This document shows positions 1-11,345 of a stretch of DNA of 64,000 bases, piece by piece. Under the pieces are notes generated by a model. The model saw nothing but the letters and a program-made list of their open reading frames with translations. It made no database searches and had not been told where the DNA came from. The DNA comes from Cavia porcellus (taxonomy: Eukaryota > Chordata > Mammalia > Rodentia > Caviidae), in NCBI RefSeq assembly GCF_034190915.1, contig NW_026947507.1:27332001-27396000 (forward strand), written 5' to 3'. Positions within the stretch are counted from its first letter, which is position 1; each line of letters opens with the position of its first letter. Made by a program: the position numbers and the translations under genes.

Positions 1-235
1 AATGAAAACATCATACCACAGCGATATATGTGCATGCATGTTTATAGCAGCACAATTTGTAATAGCCAGATCTTGGAAACAACCTAAGTGTCCAACAACT
101 GAGGAATGGAAAAAAAGTTGTGGTATTTTTATACAATGGAGTACTACTCAGCTATAAAGAATGATCACATTGAGATATTTAGAAATAAATGGATGCAACT
201 TGAGACCATACTTATAAGCCAAATAAATAAAATTC
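1..235 (+). mobile_element. LINE-1 ORF2 3' end, truncated by window edge
   Basis: This reads as the closing part of L1 ORF2 in sense orientation. It has the characteristic run for a small numbered primate/rodent-type L1 C-terminus: tatagcagcacaatttgtaa, a 'tggaaacaacctaagtgtcc' block, then 'caatggagtactactcagct' and 'aaataaatggatgcaactt'. The same blocks recur in the plus-strand L1 near 25.6-25.75 kb and, inverted, near 37.0-37.2 kb. The reading frame is broken. The 5' part lies outside the window. Confidence 0.85.
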
Positions 236-962
236 ACATGTATAAATGCCATATAGTCTCTATTGTGTAAGAATTGGTAAGAGTTAATAAGATTTCATGG
301 TAATCATGATTCCCCATGACATTGCTTTGAAGCCTTACAATGTTTCCATTCATTAGTTGGAATGGTTTTATCCTAGTTTGTTTGATTTTATTATCTGTGA
401 TGGTAGGAACAGCCATTTTGAAGAAAACAAGACATTATAATAGCTAGTGCTGATTTAATATCATCTTTTTTTGAAGTCCTACCATACTTTTGTTCTTCTG
501 TTTCCATTGGGTCTATCATGTTGCATCTTACTGGATTTTATTATGTGTGGTAGTATAAACAAAATTTTTATGGACAATTAGATAATATAGTAGCCATTGT
601 TCATTTTCTGTTATTTGGTTCTGAATGCCCTGTAATACTTTCATTCTCTTTAATGGTTTTATATTATTTTGTTATTTTTGATCCTATTGTGTATGAAGGT
701 GTTCTCAACTATTTCAAGGAAAGAGACATTATGGTAGCTACAGTTATGTCACGTTATCTTGTGGTGAAATACTGCATTGCTTAAACTATTCTGTTCTGAT
801 CTGCTTTGCTATGTCCTTTTTTTAATCTCTTTAAATAAAAACAACTTCAAAAAAAATCAATATGAGAGGTACCTATATCTTCAGTCCTTCTTGATCACTC
901 AGTGTAACCTACAAAATCTTTGGAATGACATAAAGAAACTGCTAGAAGCCCCTTTCTCATAA
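236..962 (+). repeat. Dispersed repeat family A, copy 1 (probable L1 3' UTR)
   Basis: This stretch follows the L1 ORF2 end directly and is recognisably related to 49180-49560. Shared blocks include ataatagctagtgctgat, ttggattttattat, gccattgttcattttctg and 'caaggaaagagacattatgg'. Its position right after ORF2 suggests it is the 3' UTR of an older L1 subfamily. The far 3' tail seen in other copies (about 50.2 and 62.7 kb) is not evident here. Short open frames inside it are chance. Confidence 0.6.
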
Positions 963-1977
963 CTACTCTTTATTCAAATAAGAGAGAATAAATGAAAGCT
1001 CTGGAATAGCCTGTGATCATTGAGCAACATGCCTATCACGGAGACTATTTCCTCAGTCATCAAGTTCTTTCTCTTCCTTCAGAGTGCCTCAAATTTCAGC
1101 TTAGTCATTGTCATCTTGCCTGGAAATCTTCTAGCAAAGCTTGCCCTGCAGCACTGTCCTGTGCCAATTCTGTCCCATCACCTTGAAAATACAGCTTAAT
1201 CAATAATTCCTTTTTGTTTTTGTTTTAGCTTTAGTTTATTAATTTGTTCATTCCTGAAGTAAGACACAAGACAAAAGATAATGGATGACATTTTCCTTCC
1301 AGGACATAAAGTTCATATTCTCAGCGCACATTTACAATCAGGATCTGTACCTCTATCACCATGTTTCCAGGGCCAACACTACTACATTCACATTACAGAA
1401 CACTGATGCCTGTTGGGTAGCTAATCCATCACTATATCTGGTCTTCAAGTATGATCCCTGAAAAACACTATGCATTCTTGTGATTACTAATGATTGTTAT
1501 GAAAATATTTTCACAGTGTCCTTAAATTTAGATGTCAATCCTCAAGAACTTTCTCTTCTGTTTCCAGAAAAAAGGACAAGTTCTTTTATGTGTTTGAAAG
1601 CTATTATAAGGTCTCTGCTAGTGTGAATTTGGTAACTTGATTCAAGCGTCTGAATGCAGGTAAAGGCTAGCATCCCACCTCCAGTCCTAAGTCTCTCTGT
1701 TCTGCTTTGTTCACACAACCTTTATTACTATATTTGATCGTCAGTGTTTATTGATGAGACTGCTCAGAACATTCTCCCTGTATATAGCCATGAACAAGTC
1801 CTCCTCCTCAGATAAGTCTTTCTGAAAACTAGTGTCCAGGTATCCTCATCCCTCAGTTTCTATAATCCACTACACTTTTCCTACACTAATTCTCAGTACC
1901 ACATATTATGTTATTTGTGCACATGCATAATTTTATAAAACTCTGCCACATGAGTGTTGTCCCATGTCTGTAGTGAT
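963..1977. other. Anonymous AT-rich intergenic DNA
   Basis: No open frame, RNA gene or recognisable repeat could be supported here. The base composition is ordinary for the window. Confidence 0.5.
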
Positions 1978-2320
1978 TGTATTAGTTACTCTTCTAATTG
2001 CTGAGACGATTTACATGACAACTGAAGTTAAAGAGGCAAAGTTTCATTTAGCTCAAAGTTTGTAGAGGTTCAAAATCGGCTAACTCTAAACAGGGTAGCA
2101 CATAGCAGCAAATCAACCATTCATCTCAGTCTAGCAGGATTAGTGTGGTGCCAGTATGATCAATGGAGTGATCCAGTAATCATCCACTCTTAATCCCAGC
2201 ACTCTTAATTACAAGCAATCAAAAAGTCTAGATTCAGCCACCTCTGAAAAACTTTATGATTGTATGAGGCTTTGTTGGGACATCTAGACGCAAACCATAA
2301 CAGCAACTTTGTCTGGTTCT
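1978..2320 (+). repeat. Candidate old interspersed repeat of a common rodent type
   Basis: The start (gtattagttactcttctaat followed by a 'gctgagacgatttacatgac' block and a 'tttcatttagctcaaagttt' block) resembles an abundant rodent interspersed repeat. Those copies begin with a 'ttctc-attgctgtgac' motif and a 'ggtttatttggctcac' motif. The rest is too diverged to name a family or set exact ends. Confidence 0.35.
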
Positions 2321-2406
2321 CTATAGAATCATCATTGGCTAGAATATGTGGTAAGTGTTAATTGCCACATCTTGAAAGCACTGTTCAAAACACAGTAAAC
2401 AAACTA

Positions 2407-2490
2407 GGGATACAGGTTAGTGATGCAGTGTCTGCCTGGCAAGTGCAAGGTCCTGAGGTAGATTCTCTACACAAAAAATAAAAAGAACAA
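2407..2490 (+). mobile_element. tRNA-derived SINE, old ID-like copy
   Basis: A diverged A-box region is followed by 'gtctgcctggcaagtgcaag', a degenerate B box around 'gtagattctc', and an A-rich tail ending in aaaaaataaaaagaac. The order and spacing match the tRNA-derived SINEs at 13.97 and 62.96 kb, but with much more divergence. Confidence 0.6.
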
Positions 2491-3202
2491 CTAACAACAA
2501 CAACAGCAACAAAAACCCCAAAAAGCCCCAGGCAACCAGACAAGAAAGATTTGGCAGATATAGAGAATATAAAAAGCTAAAGGGGAAAAATTTGAGAAAT
2601 ATAGAAATATGCAAGTTCCATTCTTGGGATAAGAAGATCGCTTTCAGAGTCACTGATTTTATAATGGGCTTAGATTGGTTCAAATAGTTGCCTGTTTTAA
2701 AGATTTAGAAAGAAATTAGCAAATGATTCCATAAAAAGATGATGTTGTCTCTTGTTACATTGACTCCTAAGACAGTGATACTGAATTTGCATTTGTACTC
2801 ATCTTCTTCAGGCAAAATCATCTCAATTCCATTTTTATCATTATTCATATTCACAAATATTCTTAGAGAATTATTTTTGGTTGTGAAGACCTAAAATGCC
2901 TCCCTCATTTTTTTCAGTCTTATATCCTATTTTGGTCTCTGTTTTTGTGTTAAATTTTCCCCTTTAAAATAAAATTAAAAAAATAATTTAAATTTTTCAT
3001 ATTGCTTTAATTCATCAAATGTGGGATTTTTGTAATTCTTGTTCAGAATCTGACAGAAAGGATATTCATGGAAATTATATGCCTCCCCACTATGCATACA
3101 AGAAATATAGAATTTCCATGCCCTTGAATTGTGAGCCACTAAAAATTACCAGTCTAATGAATCACACTGGTTCATTAAACAGATTTCAAGTCTAGTAAAC
3201 TA

Positions 3203-3292
3203 GTTGGAGATTTAGCTCAGTGGGTTAAGCACTTGCCTAGTAAGTATGAGGTTGAGTGTTTGGTCACCAGTATAGAAAAATATAATAAATAA
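3203..3292 (+). mobile_element. tRNA-derived SINE, ID-like
   Basis: The head is 'gttggagatttagctcagtg' (A-box type), followed by 'taagcacttgcctag', a degenerate B box 'gtttggtcaccagtat', and an A/T-rich tail. It is clearly the same tRNA-derived SINE superfamily as the younger copies elsewhere in the window. Confidence 0.75.
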
Positions 3293-6200
3293 TGCTGAAA
3301 AAGAAATCAATGTACTTATTCTGGCAAAAAATGTGATTTTATTCATGTAATAAAGCCATTTTAATGGGTATGTCTTACATCAATTTATTGTAAATTAGTG
3401 TGCAAAGTATAGGTACTTAGCTTTTCCCAATAATTAATTTATATCTTAGACCGATATACTAGCCATAAATTGAACCACAAATAATACTTTTTAGATTGAA
3501 ATATGGTGTCTGATTTTAGTTTTTACAAGTCTTAGAGGAAAAAGAATATTTAAATTTATTAAATTCAAAAGGATTTTCCAATTTGGCTTCTGAAAAATAC
3601 TTTTATTTTTTTATAGTCCAATAGATTTGATTGTTGGGATCACTTGCCATATTGGCTCTGTGTTTATCAGGTTTTCAAAACCAACGTAGAAAGTGTTACT
3701 AATGTCTTTTCTTACCTTCCTGCCAACTACCCATGAAGAGCATCAGTCAAGTAATTCCTGTATAAAGGGTTTATCGCTGTTCCAATGACTTTGTAATTGA
3801 AGGCCTATGGCTTCTGTAAGTTTGGGTGTTTAAACTGTGCTTGGTAAAAGTCACAGAAGAAGAGGATGCTGTATTAGAAAATTTAAAGTAGTGACATACT
3901 TAATCGTCATCAAACTGAAGTTTGCAATGTTAAGAAAGGAATTTTCTTATGTCACTTATTAGTGTAACCTTATTATTGAAATAGGCTGGGTCTCTGTTTT
4001 CCCTTAGATTTGCATATAAAGATTAAATTGACTAAAGTGTCAGAGATTCTTGCTAATCTAGATGACATATTAAAGGAACAAGTTGGCATCTAGAATCAGA
4101 AAAAAAAAGACTGATTCAAATGAATAGTGTTAGAAATCTACGTTTTGGAATCTTCACATCAAAATGAGATGAAAAATAATGGAAGTAATAAGAATTGCAT
4201 AAAACATGGCACTGATCCTAGATAGATGTAACAACATTATGAGTTGCTGCATTTTTGCATATGTATTTTTACAAAACTCTTTTTCACTACACCTTTAGTG
4301 AGCCAGTCTGTATTTATTTTTCCACTTTCAACAACCCTGTACTCTTTTCCTTGTTGATACTGATTTGGGTAGGGTGGTCAAATTCCTTACATGATTCTTT
4401 AATAAAAAATATTTTGATTGAGTCAAGCAAATTTTGTCAGTAGTTTTGTTCTGTATAGACATTGACAGATTAAACATCTAATGTCTCTTATTTTATCTAC
4501 CTATGTATCTATCTGTTCATCTATTTTCTATCTATCCATTTATCTTGCTTTTGGAAGTGCCAAGGGATTAAAGACTCCAAGAACCACAGCAGGAAAGACT
4601 TCTTGGAAGGAAATAATCCTCCAAACTGAGATATAAAATCTGTTAACAACGAGGAGCAGAGCAGCTTAGCGAGCCCAAGCATCCATAGAGTTTTTGACTG
4701 TAAAGGAACTTGCTTTTTTATGCTCAAACAGAAGCTTTACTGGGCACTTACTTTTTAGCTGTACTGGCAATTCCTGCAATTCATGTAGTCTTATATTAAG
4801 GAGAAAATGTTTTATGTGAAAAATCTCAATGAATCTTACACTGTGGCAAAATTAATTGAATACGGTCAAAGAATACCAATACACTAGTTACTGTAAATGT
4901 GCCAGTAGATAAAGAAAATATTTTTGAAACTTCAATATCATTTGACAAGAGATCTGTTTAAATGAAACCACTGCAAGTGAAGAATGAGGGAAGAAATATG
5001 TTGCTTTTCTTGATTAAGAACACCCACAGTCTTTCATAGAATACCCACAGGAAGCTAAGAAACATAATGGGAAAAGTGCAAAACCCATCGAGTGCTTTAT
5101 TGGCTCAGTTATTCTCTGAATAGCAGCAGATATAAATACTCTCTTGGCCTTAGGGTTGCTTTCAACAATGCTTGTCTATATTATTTTAGACTGCAGAAAA
5201 ATAGAAAAAAGAATAGAAAAAAAAAAAGCCAGGGACCATGTTAAGCTACCATAGGCAGAGATTGAAAAAAATGGTTCAATAATAGTCTAAGTATTTGACT
5301 AAGATCAGAACTGTTAAAAAGGAATGACAGGTGGTATTCACATCCCCAGGCTCTGAGTCACTAAATTCTAAGTGGCATTTATTCCACCTAAACTAGTCAT
5401 CACAGCAGTCACGTTCCAGCAAACTCCTTTTATTTCTGATCCTTGATTTCTGTTAGGAGCAAGTCATTTTAATAACCTGATAAAGAAATAAAAATGATTA
5501 ATTTATACTTCATGGATGCTAAATAGTGTGGTAAAATATAAAACTGTTGAAGAAGAACAATTTGTCCATAAAACTTTGAATTTACAGCATTAAGATGTCA
5601 TTACATGGTAATGTTTTCTTTTGTGTTTGTTTCTACAGAAGTTTCAGCTCCAGAGCAGGGGAGTGTGGGCTTCAGCTTCTCTGTGTCTCTAGCACCTAAC
5701 ACATAATAAACACAGTGTTCAATAATGAGCCAAAAGGATGCTTGGACAAGTCAACAGTGTTAATGTTAGGAACCAGTATATTTTCTGGAATTTCCTAGTA
5801 CGTGTAGGAGATTCTGTAGCTATACCATGGAAAAAGAATATTTAAAAATTCAGTGAGAGCTCAGGCCTCTTATCTGAAGACATAACCTGGTTTTTGACAT
5901 GCTTGCTAAGCCATAACTGCTGTGATTGCACTTTTAACCTGATTGAACTGAGCAAAATTGACAATGAGATCAGGGAAGAGCGTAACCTGACAGAAAGATG
6001 GGGGTATGTCTTTTATTTTCAATGTCTTAATATCTAGAAATTATTTCTGAAGATTTAAGGGAGAATAATGTAGGGATTTAAATTTTTAGATTTGTAGATA
6101 GCTATACCATAAATTTATAGCATGTTAATTATTGTAAATAAATTTGTTAGAGTATATTTGGATTTTAATTATCTCCCAAAATTTTAATGAATGGAACTAC

Positions 6201-7056
6201 TGGGAATTCTTCATAGGCAAAGGGTTTCGCCTTTTTTGGAAAAAGAAAGCTAATTTTCCTGGAAGTTTATTCTTCCCCAATCCACTGTGAAAGTTTTTCT
6301 TCAGTCTGTGCAATTCCCACATCAATTATACAGTGCCAAAGTAGAGACAGAGAGAGCATTTAATCCTATCTTTCTCTCTGTGCAGCCACCCTTGTAAGTC
6401 ATTTTTGTCAACATTCCTATTTTTTGTAAAATTCTGTATTGTTTTTATCCTTCTTAAAAATTTTTAAAAAGAACCAACAACAACTGCATTGTTCAAATGC
6501 AATTTTTGTTCTTTTTTAAAGCAGTTCATTTGGATAGGTCTTATTCTGCAGGACGACTGGTATGGTCACCTTGACAATGTTGAATTTTGTGAGCTCTATG
6601 CTTATGACAATCAATGGCATAGTAGTGGGTCCTTATTCCTCCACCCCAAGCATCTTAAGCTCTGAGAAGTAGCTTAACTGTAAAAATTGCTCTGCCTTAT
6701 GATCTAGATAAGTCGAGAAGACGGCCCTCATTTTACCTAGGACTGGATCAGAACTGATCCTTTAGGTTCCGATTCTTAGCCTCATGAATGGTCAGGTGGA
6801 CCTGGCATTTACTGATCAAAACAGAAATAACACATAGTAACTCAGCTTGACCAGCCTGAGTGAAACATCTTGCTTATCACTCAGCTGTGAGCACTGACCT
6901 ACCCTTAGGTATTGGAGCACAGAACTTTTTTAGTGGCTCCTTTGGATTAGCAACTGACCTCTGACAAAGACAGCACGGTTTTGGTCAAGCCTCTTACTCA
7001 TCCTATCACTACTCATATGCAGCTGTTTTTGCTTTGATTTGTTTTTGTATTTGTTT
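3293..7056. other. Long gene-free AT-rich stretch
   Basis: Nothing confidently identifiable occurs over 3.7 kb. Minor points are a short imperfect TATC-type tract near 4493-4545 and scattered oligo-A runs (for example 5215-5228). The small open frames at 4255-4443 (+) and 4521-4727 (-) show no recognisable domain and are treated as chance. Around 6540-6800 the sequence is slightly less AT-rich but has no coding signature. Confidence 0.5.
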
Positions 7057-7100
7057 GTTTTTGTACTGAGAGTGAAACTCACGACCTCATGCTCACCAGC
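7057..7100 (-). mobile_element. tRNA-derived SINE, 3' fragment split by an LTR
   Basis: Reading minus, this is the B-box side of an ID-like SINE: the plus strand shows 'tttttgtactgagagtgaaa' then 'ctcacgacctcatgctcacc'. The rest of the SINE resumes at 7461 on the other side of a MaLR LTR. The flanks ccagc (7096-7100) and ccagg (7461-7465) look like a 5-bp target-site duplication with one mismatch. Confidence 0.65.
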
Positions 7101-7460
7101 TGTTATAAATCATATATGTCGTCACCCTCCTCCAAGGCCTCACATAATATTAATGCCCCTGAACCCAGCGTTTGTGATTGGTTTGTCGTCTAGTGCTGCG
7201 ATTGGCTAAGTGAGTGCTCCACCCGCCTAGGGGTAGAGCGAGGATATGATGTAAGGCAGGAAGGTGTGTCTCCTGCTTTTGCTTTTGCTTCTGATGTTTG
7301 CTGTGGCCGTGAATGGCTTCCCCCCACCCATGGCACCCTGTCTTGGAGCCAGCTAAGTATAGACGGAAACCCACAAGAACTGTAAGAAACAAACTTTTCC
7401 TTCCCTAACTTTGGGCATCATGTATTTTGTCTCAACGACCAATAAAAAGTAACTAAGAAA
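7101..7460 (+). mobile_element. MaLR (ERVL-type) solo LTR
   Basis: The LTR starts tgttataaatcatatatg and passes through 'ctccaaggcctcac', 'gcgtttgtgattggtttgtc', 'catggcaccctgtcttggag' and 'gtaagaaacaaacttttcc'. It ends 'tattttgtctcaacgacc...aactaagaaa'. The order matches the LTRs at 14.62 and 63.34 kb and the mammalian MaLR LTR pattern: a start near tgatatggtttg, a polyadenylation-region 'gtaagaaataaac' and a final 'aactaagaca'. No internal region follows, so it is a solo LTR. Minus-strand open frames across it are spurious. Confidence 0.8.
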
Positions 7461-7496
7461 CCAGGTTATCGCTGTGCTGCTGAGCTCTATCCACAG
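7461..7496 (-). mobile_element. tRNA-derived SINE, 5' fragment beyond the LTR
   Basis: The plus strand reads 'tgctgctgagctctatccac', the reverse complement of a SINE A-box head (gatttagctcagcggc type). Together with 7057-7100 it makes one minus-strand SINE interrupted by the MaLR LTR. Confidence 0.6.
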
Positions 7497-8355
7497 CTCA
7501 TCATAACTTCTTTGCCTAATCTTTGAGACACTGGTAGACCTATGGTAAGAGATACTTTCTATTTCAGTAACCCTTATTCCCATTGTAGCATTTCTGCCTC
7601 CTTATTGAAGCTGTTTTTATGAATAAAATTTATCTCTTTTCCTTCTCTTTTATTGCATTTTACAACACAGAAAACATTTATGTGGAAAATGGGCAGTGGG
7701 GATAAAGTATGAACACTGTGAAAACCGTACACATCATTAAATAAAGTGCATATCAGAAAGATACATTAGCTGGCCAGAACGTAATGCATGTTGAATCAGA
7801 CATTATTACGCTTTAGTCTAGCAGTCTTTGTGGACAGAAGAGAACTGAAATGATAATGATAACTTCTATTTCATCTAGAGGAACGTTTTTCACACTATGA
7901 AAGTATACTGTATACTGTTCTTCCCACCATTCCACTACTTCATAAGCTCCCATATGGTCAGGAAAACTAAAACAAAAACTAAAACAAAACTAAAACAAAA
8001 AATTCACATCAAATTTTAAAATAGTTTCAAATAAATTATATTTTGCCTTCAACACACTAACTTTATCACTTAAATACATTTAATGTTATCCTTTCATTTG
8101 CAATGTAACCAGTTCCTAATTAAAATGCATTCTGTCAATGTAATCTGTGGGTATGAACATTTCTTAAAGTAGAAAATAATCTGCACAGTAAAATGCTTAA
8201 TACTTGTGGCATTTCTTGCATCAAATCTGAGCTTAGTTTTTGTTTGCTTGGTAAGAAACTTTTTTTTTTTTTTTGTCATATTGCTAAGAAGTCATTTCCC
8301 AATTGTTTTTCAGGATTTATAGATTGTCTACCATGAAATAGAGAATTTTATCTAC
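7497..8355. other. Anonymous AT-rich DNA
   Basis: No feature can be supported. A 15-base oligo-T run lies near 8260-8274, and an 'aaaactaaaacaaa' imperfect tandem lies near 7965-8000. Confidence 0.5.
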
Positions 8356-9003
8356 CATGTAGTCAGGATTTGTAAGGAAAATGGTTTAATGCAGGACACG
8401 TAATTATAGAATTATTTTATAATAATCACACAAAGAGTCAAAAACACAGTGTGAAGGAAATCTGCCTCTATACTAAAATTCCCAAAGAATCCAGCTGAGG
8501 GCTCAAATCCAGCTGGGCCAACACAGGGCAACATGCTGCATTGGCCCAGCTGAAGACCTAAAGCCCATGACAATATCTCACGCAAGTCTAGTTCATGAAT
8601 CTGTGCTGGCATGGCCCAAAGGTCAGCAGTGGAAGCCAGAATGTCTGTGCCAGTGGGCTGAAGGATCTGCAGTGGAGCCAAGAAACAACACTCAAAGTAA
8701 GGAACAGAACTCCCCAAAAGTGAACCACAACAATTCTCATCAAGAAGGTCCTGAGCTCCTTTGAAGATGAGAACAGCCAATTTCATAGCAGGAAAGACAC
8801 TTGACAATCTCCTCCAGGAGAACCAATGGCAACAGGAAAGCCAGCACCATCTCTTCCTCTACAGTTCTCCTGTCTATGTTGCTGCCAACAGTCCTGGTGG
8901 GCCCTCCATGCCCAACACCACAATGATTCAGTTCATCTGGGCATTACCAGTTGACCAACAGTTGTCAGTCTACCACACATGTATTGAATAAAGCACACAG
9001 TTA
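8356..9003 (+). repeat. Dispersed LTR-like repeat family B, copy 1
   Basis: This segment aligns over most of its length with 16406-17010. Shared blocks include 'ggacac(g/a)taatt', 'aa(a)gaatccagc', 'cagctgaag', 'agcccatgacaat', 'ctgagctcct(t)tgaagatgag/ctgatgata' and 'ctccaggag'. A possible polyadenylation signal 'gaataaagc' lies near 8987. Length (about 0.6 kb) and composition suggest an LTR, but the family is not recognised. The 131-residue minus frame and the two plus frames inside it are not conserved in copy 2, so they are not genes. Confidence 0.6.
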
Positions 9004-9650
9004 ATTGCAAGCAGCAAAAGTAACAACACTCAATAAATAATTTTAACAGGAAACTTTGTCTTAAAGGAATACTTTATAGCAAAACAATGTACAATATGTG
9101 GAAATAACTATTGTAAATTACAGCTAAAGTCACTTCATAATGATTTCTCTAATAAGCACTGTGTATAACTATGAGGAGATTAATTCACCATGTTGAAGTA
9201 TGGATGTCTCCATTGATTATATATTGTATTTATTTCTGCATTTTATATCACAATACACGCCATATTATTTCTAATAGGAAGAAAATGACTATCCATTCAT
9301 AACTCTATTAGCATATTCTGCTCTTCAAAAGTCCAAATGTTTGTTTGGAAACATGAGAAAAAATGTTAATATACTTAATATGCCAACTATATTTTTAGAT
9401 TTTTTTCCTTAACATTATCAATGTAGTCCGAATATAAATGTTTGTCTGAAAACTTAGTGATATATTCAACTTGTTTACAAATAACACATTACAATTTTAT
9501 TCTTTAAGTGTGTTTCTGATACCATCTTTGATATTAAACTCAGACCACAAGTGGGCACACCAGAAGATTGTGCAACAGGTAGACTCTATGGAATAAAAAT
9601 TTTACATGCTGTTAAATATTCTCACCATCAAATATAATAGATTGGCTTAA
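9004..9650. other. Anonymous AT-rich DNA
   Basis: No gene or repeat is recognised between repeat B copy 1 and the AT minisatellite. Confidence 0.5.
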
Positions 9651-9660
9651 AATAGAAAGA

Positions 9661-9692
<32 letters not shown>

Positions 9693-10076
9693 GTATATAT
9701 ATATATAATAGAAAGTATATATATATATATAATAGAAAGTATATATATATATAATAGAAAGTATATATATATATATAATAGAAAGTATATATATATAATA
9801 GAAAGTATATATATATATAATAGAAAGTATATATATATATATAATAGAAAGTATATATAGATATATATAATAGAAAGTATATATATATAATAGAAAGTAT
9901 ATATATATATATAATAGAAAGTATATATATATATATAATAGAAAGTATATATATATATATAATAGAAAGTATATACATATATATAATAGAAAGTATATAT
10001 ATATATAATAGAAAGTATATATATATAATAGAAAGTATATATATATATAATAGAAAGTATATATATATAATAGAAA

Positions 10077-10114
<38 letters not shown>

Positions 10115-10120
10115 TCTTTC
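9651..10120. repeat. AT-rich minisatellite, about 18 units of (TA)n-ATAGAAAG
   Basis: Alternating TA runs of varying length are punctuated every 18-24 bases by 'aatagaaag', about 18 times. Two variants interrupt the pattern (tatatagatatat near 9855, tatacatat near 9973). The tract begins next to 'aaaatagaaagaatatat' and ends 'atattctctttct', so its outer edges are nearly inverted copies of each other. It creates long minus-strand frames rich in Tyr-Ile (up to 193 residues), which are artefacts of the repeat. Confidence 0.95.
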
Positions 10121-10979
10121 TAGCAATGTTCATGACCAAAATACTCAGTTCTTCAGTTAAGGTTGTATCCCAAACCATGAATAATGTCAACAATAACTCA
10201 GATTCTCTCTGTCTCTTGGGCTTACCACTTCCAGCTGAACATCAGGTTTTACAAGATAGTGCCACACAACTCCTACAAGCATGCATGGCTTTCTGATAAC
10301 ATGCATGTACAAGGAATGCGTCTCTAATATTTATTGTAGTACAGATAGGAATCTCACAAATGCAAAGGTGCAATAAAAGTTTAATTTATTCCATTACTTA
10401 TGAATGGAAATAGAAACAAATTCTATAAGAGACAATATTATTATCTGGAACTATCTCAGCTTGTGTGCAAGAAATCAATCCAGTTCTCATGTCTAAAGAT
10501 GAGGTAAGCATGCTTCTCTCTGAAAGGAAAATAAGACTCAAATATACATAAAATAGCTAAAACCCACTTACTGTCCTAGGTCACTCTTCGTTAATGGTCC
10601 TATCTTCTGTTCTAGAAAATAACCACATAACTATATTTTACCTTCTAAAATCTCTCTTCCTGATATCCCACTACTAAAGGCTTCTTCTCATAAAGCTTAC
10701 AGTGTCTGATGCCCACATGCAATACTTTTTTTTGATGCTGTTATACATCCAAGCAGCTGTGGATCTTGCTACCATTTTGATCTTTACTTCATGTGATCTT
10801 CCTTCCCTTCTCTTTTTATTTTGCAAAATAAATTAAAATTATTCAACTCCATTTCAATTTTTATATCCTCTTGGTACTGATATGGGAAAAATTTATTCTT
10901 GATTAAATCCAATTCTACTGTTTTTACAAACCTTATCGCTTGCTCCATGGAGCTGAAGAAAATGAAAATAGTTCTGACA
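10121..10979. other. Anonymous AT-rich DNA
   Basis: Nothing identifiable. The distal part (about 10780-10979) may already belong to the degraded L1 that follows. Confidence 0.45.
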
Positions 10980-11345
10980 TATTTTATTTCCTTAAACTTT
11001 TGTTCCTTGCCCATGTTGGCAATGCACAGTAACTGAATTCTTCCTAGGGAGTTGGCACATGTACATAACACATTTGAATTATTTTCATGTTCCTTTTTCC
11101 TTCTCTTGCACTCCCTATCTTTCATCATTTTGTCCCCTTTTCATTTAAAAGAAATCTTTCTCTCTTTTTCCTATTACCTATTACATTTCCAGATAATTAT
11201 ACTTTGGCTTCCTCATATAAGAGAAATCATGTGATATTTAAACGTCTGTGTCTGATTGTTTCACTTAACATTACAGTCTCCAGGAGAATCCATTTTCCTA
11301 CAAATGACTCAAGCTGATATTTCTTTATGGCACACCAGTATTATG
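10980..11345 (-). mobile_element. Degraded L1 3' end (3' UTR side), inverted
   Basis: The plus strand carries a pyrimidine-rich block (ttttccttctcttgcactcc), then 'ataagagaaatcatgtgata', 'gattgtttcacttaacatta', 'ctccaggagaatccattttc' and 'ctttatggcacaccagtatt'. This matches the order seen in the inverted L1s at 36.8-37.0 and 52.3-52.6 kb, so it is an older minus-strand L1 fragment. Confidence 0.6.

Noticed and set aside
8412..8807. 131-residue minus-strand open frame
   Set aside because: It lies in dispersed repeat B; the homologous copy at 16.4 kb does not keep the frame, and no domain is recognisable.
9661..10110. Regularly spaced repeat resembling a CRISPR array
   Set aside because: The 'spacers' are variable TA runs, not unique sequence, and the context is a mammalian genome.
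9612..10193. 193-residue minus-strand open frame rich in Tyr, Ile and Phe, plus two overlapping long frames
   Set aside because: It is produced entirely by the TA minisatellite, and several frames are open at once, as expected for a repeat lacking stop codons.
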